A stretch of 64,000 nucleotides of DNA from Staphylococcus intermedius NCTC 11048 (lineage in GTDB: Bacteria > Bacillota > Bacilli > Staphylococcales > Staphylococcaceae), in the NCBI RefSeq assembly GCF_002902385.1, contig NZ_PPQH01000009.1:124001-188000 (forward strand), in the 5' to 3' direction. A program made the translations under genes and the position numbers. Positions 63,648 through 64,000 of this stretch are shown in pieces; the stretch's first letter is position 1, and every line of letters starts with the position of its first letter. The notes under the pieces were generated by a model. That model ran no database searches and had not been told where the DNA came from. It saw only the letters and a list, made by a program, of their open reading frames with translations.

Positions 63648-63695
63648 GGAGTGAATCTGACACAGTTTAGATGTTATCAGAAGCACTCCTCTTTG
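63648..63695 (+). terminator. csbA terminator
   Basis: GGAGTG-TCTGA ... TCAGA-CACTCC hairpin followed by TCTTT. Confidence 0.6.
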
Positions 63696-63705
63696 TGTTG
63701 GATTG

Positions 63706-63719
63706 CGAACAAATGTTTG
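63706..63719. promoter_or_regulatory. SOS (LexA) box upstream of uvrB
   Basis: CGAACAAATGTTTG, one base off the palindrome CGAAC-N4-GTTCG. It overlaps the -35 region of a promoter with TAAAAT at 63741-63746, so LexA binding would repress uvrB. UvrB is a known SOS gene in Gram-positive bacteria. Confidence 0.85.
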
Positions 63720-63779
63720 TATTTTGTGCTTGTGTTCTGTTAAAATATGAGTACTAGGTAGATAGGAGGCGGACAGTGA

Positions 63780-64000
63780 ATGGAGCATCATGACTTTAAA
63801 ATTGCTTCAAATTTCGAACCACAAGGGGATCAACCCAAAGCAATCAAAGCATTGGTCAAAGGAATAGAAGAAGGGAAGCGTCATCAAACATTACTCGGTG
63901 CAACAGGAACGGGTAAAACATTTACGATGAGTAATGTCATTAAAGAAGTGGGCAAACCGACACTCATTATTGCACATAACAAAACGTTAGCAGGACAACT
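63780..64000 (+). CDS. uvrB: Excinuclease ABC subunit B (5' part)
   Basis: The reading frame starts at ATG 63780 with AGGAGG (63764-63769) 10 bases upstream and runs off the right edge after about 73 residues. Start MEHHDFKI, then [14 protein letters not shown], Walker [12 protein letters not shown] and [13 protein letters not shown] match UvrB closely. It nicks damaged DNA with UvrA and UvrC. A GTG at 63777 in another frame is not used. Confidence 0.95.
   Translation, partial: MEHHDFKIASNFEPQGDQPKAIKALVKGIEEGKRHQTLLGATGTGKTFTMSNVIKEVGKPTLIIAHNKTLAGQ

Noticed and set aside
1-64000. CRISPR arrays, tRNA/rRNA genes, prophage or insertion sequences
   Set aside because: No regularly spaced repeats, cloverleaf-like sequences, transposase or integrase motifs were seen.

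Overview
This window is chromosomal DNA from a Staphylococcus. The protein sequences (NorA, LtaS, SecA, NrdE, GdpS, FakB1 and others) look like close relatives of S. aureus proteins, and the gene order follows the S. aureus norA-to-uvrB stretch. It differs from S. aureus in its intergenic DNA and in several missing blocks, so it is more likely a coagulase-positive or coagulase-variable relative, such as the S. intermedius/pseudintermedius or schleiferi/coagulans lineages. That species guess is inference. I saw no insertion sequence, prophage, tRNA, rRNA or CRISPR array. This is core genome with small lineage-specific changes.

Layout. 1-5.6 kb: end of a DUF1361 membrane gene, the multidrug exporter norA, a fused glycosyltransferase/teichoic-acid-type glycerophosphotransferase, a YbaK deacylase and three tiny membrane proteins. 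5.7-9.4 kb: fructose operon fruR-fruK-fruA with a CcpA-type cre inside its promoter. 9.5-12.4 kb: the CNNM/CorC-family magnesium protection protein (MpfA type) behind an unusual leader, then csbB. 12.6-13.6 kb: two small membrane genes where S. aureus carries saePQRS. 13.7-15.7 kb: queC-queD-queE behind a preQ1-I riboswitch. 15.7-20.0 kb: pabA-pabB-pabC, a small membrane protein and the 5-oxoprolinase subunits pxpB-pxpC. 20.3-22.4 kb: lipoteichoic acid synthase ltaS with a WalR-type box. 22.6-32 kb: ZIP transporter, ABC-F protein, recQ, a fused-permease ABC importer (EgtU/OpuC type), hisC and a deoxyribonucleotidase. 32-36.7 kb: lipid kinase and two consecutive DtpT-like peptide transporters. 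37-38.6 kb: an EamA transporter with queF. 38.8-43.2 kb: the class Ib ribonucleotide reductase genes nrdI-nrdE-nrdF under two NrdR boxes. 43.3-52.3 kb: CHY zinc protein, murB, GrpB-like protein, YkyA-type lipoprotein, brxC, glycerate kinase, pepT, a split ThrE exporter and gdpS. 52.6-64 kb: tarO, YigZ, fakB1, comFA-comFC, hpf, secA, frameshifted prfB, an HD hydrolase, csbA and the start of uvrB behind an SOS box.

Functional themes: envelope assembly (ltaS, tarO, murB, csbB, the TagF-like fusion), deazapurine synthesis in two loci (queCDE under a riboswitch, queF without a visible one), folate precursor synthesis (pabABC), deoxynucleotide supply and DNA repair (nrdIEF, the nucleotidases, recQ, uvrB), and several translation- or RNA-level controls: the preQ1 switch, the RF2 frameshift, and a leader for the Mg-related gene with two short reading frames and a hairpin between the ribosome site and the start codon.
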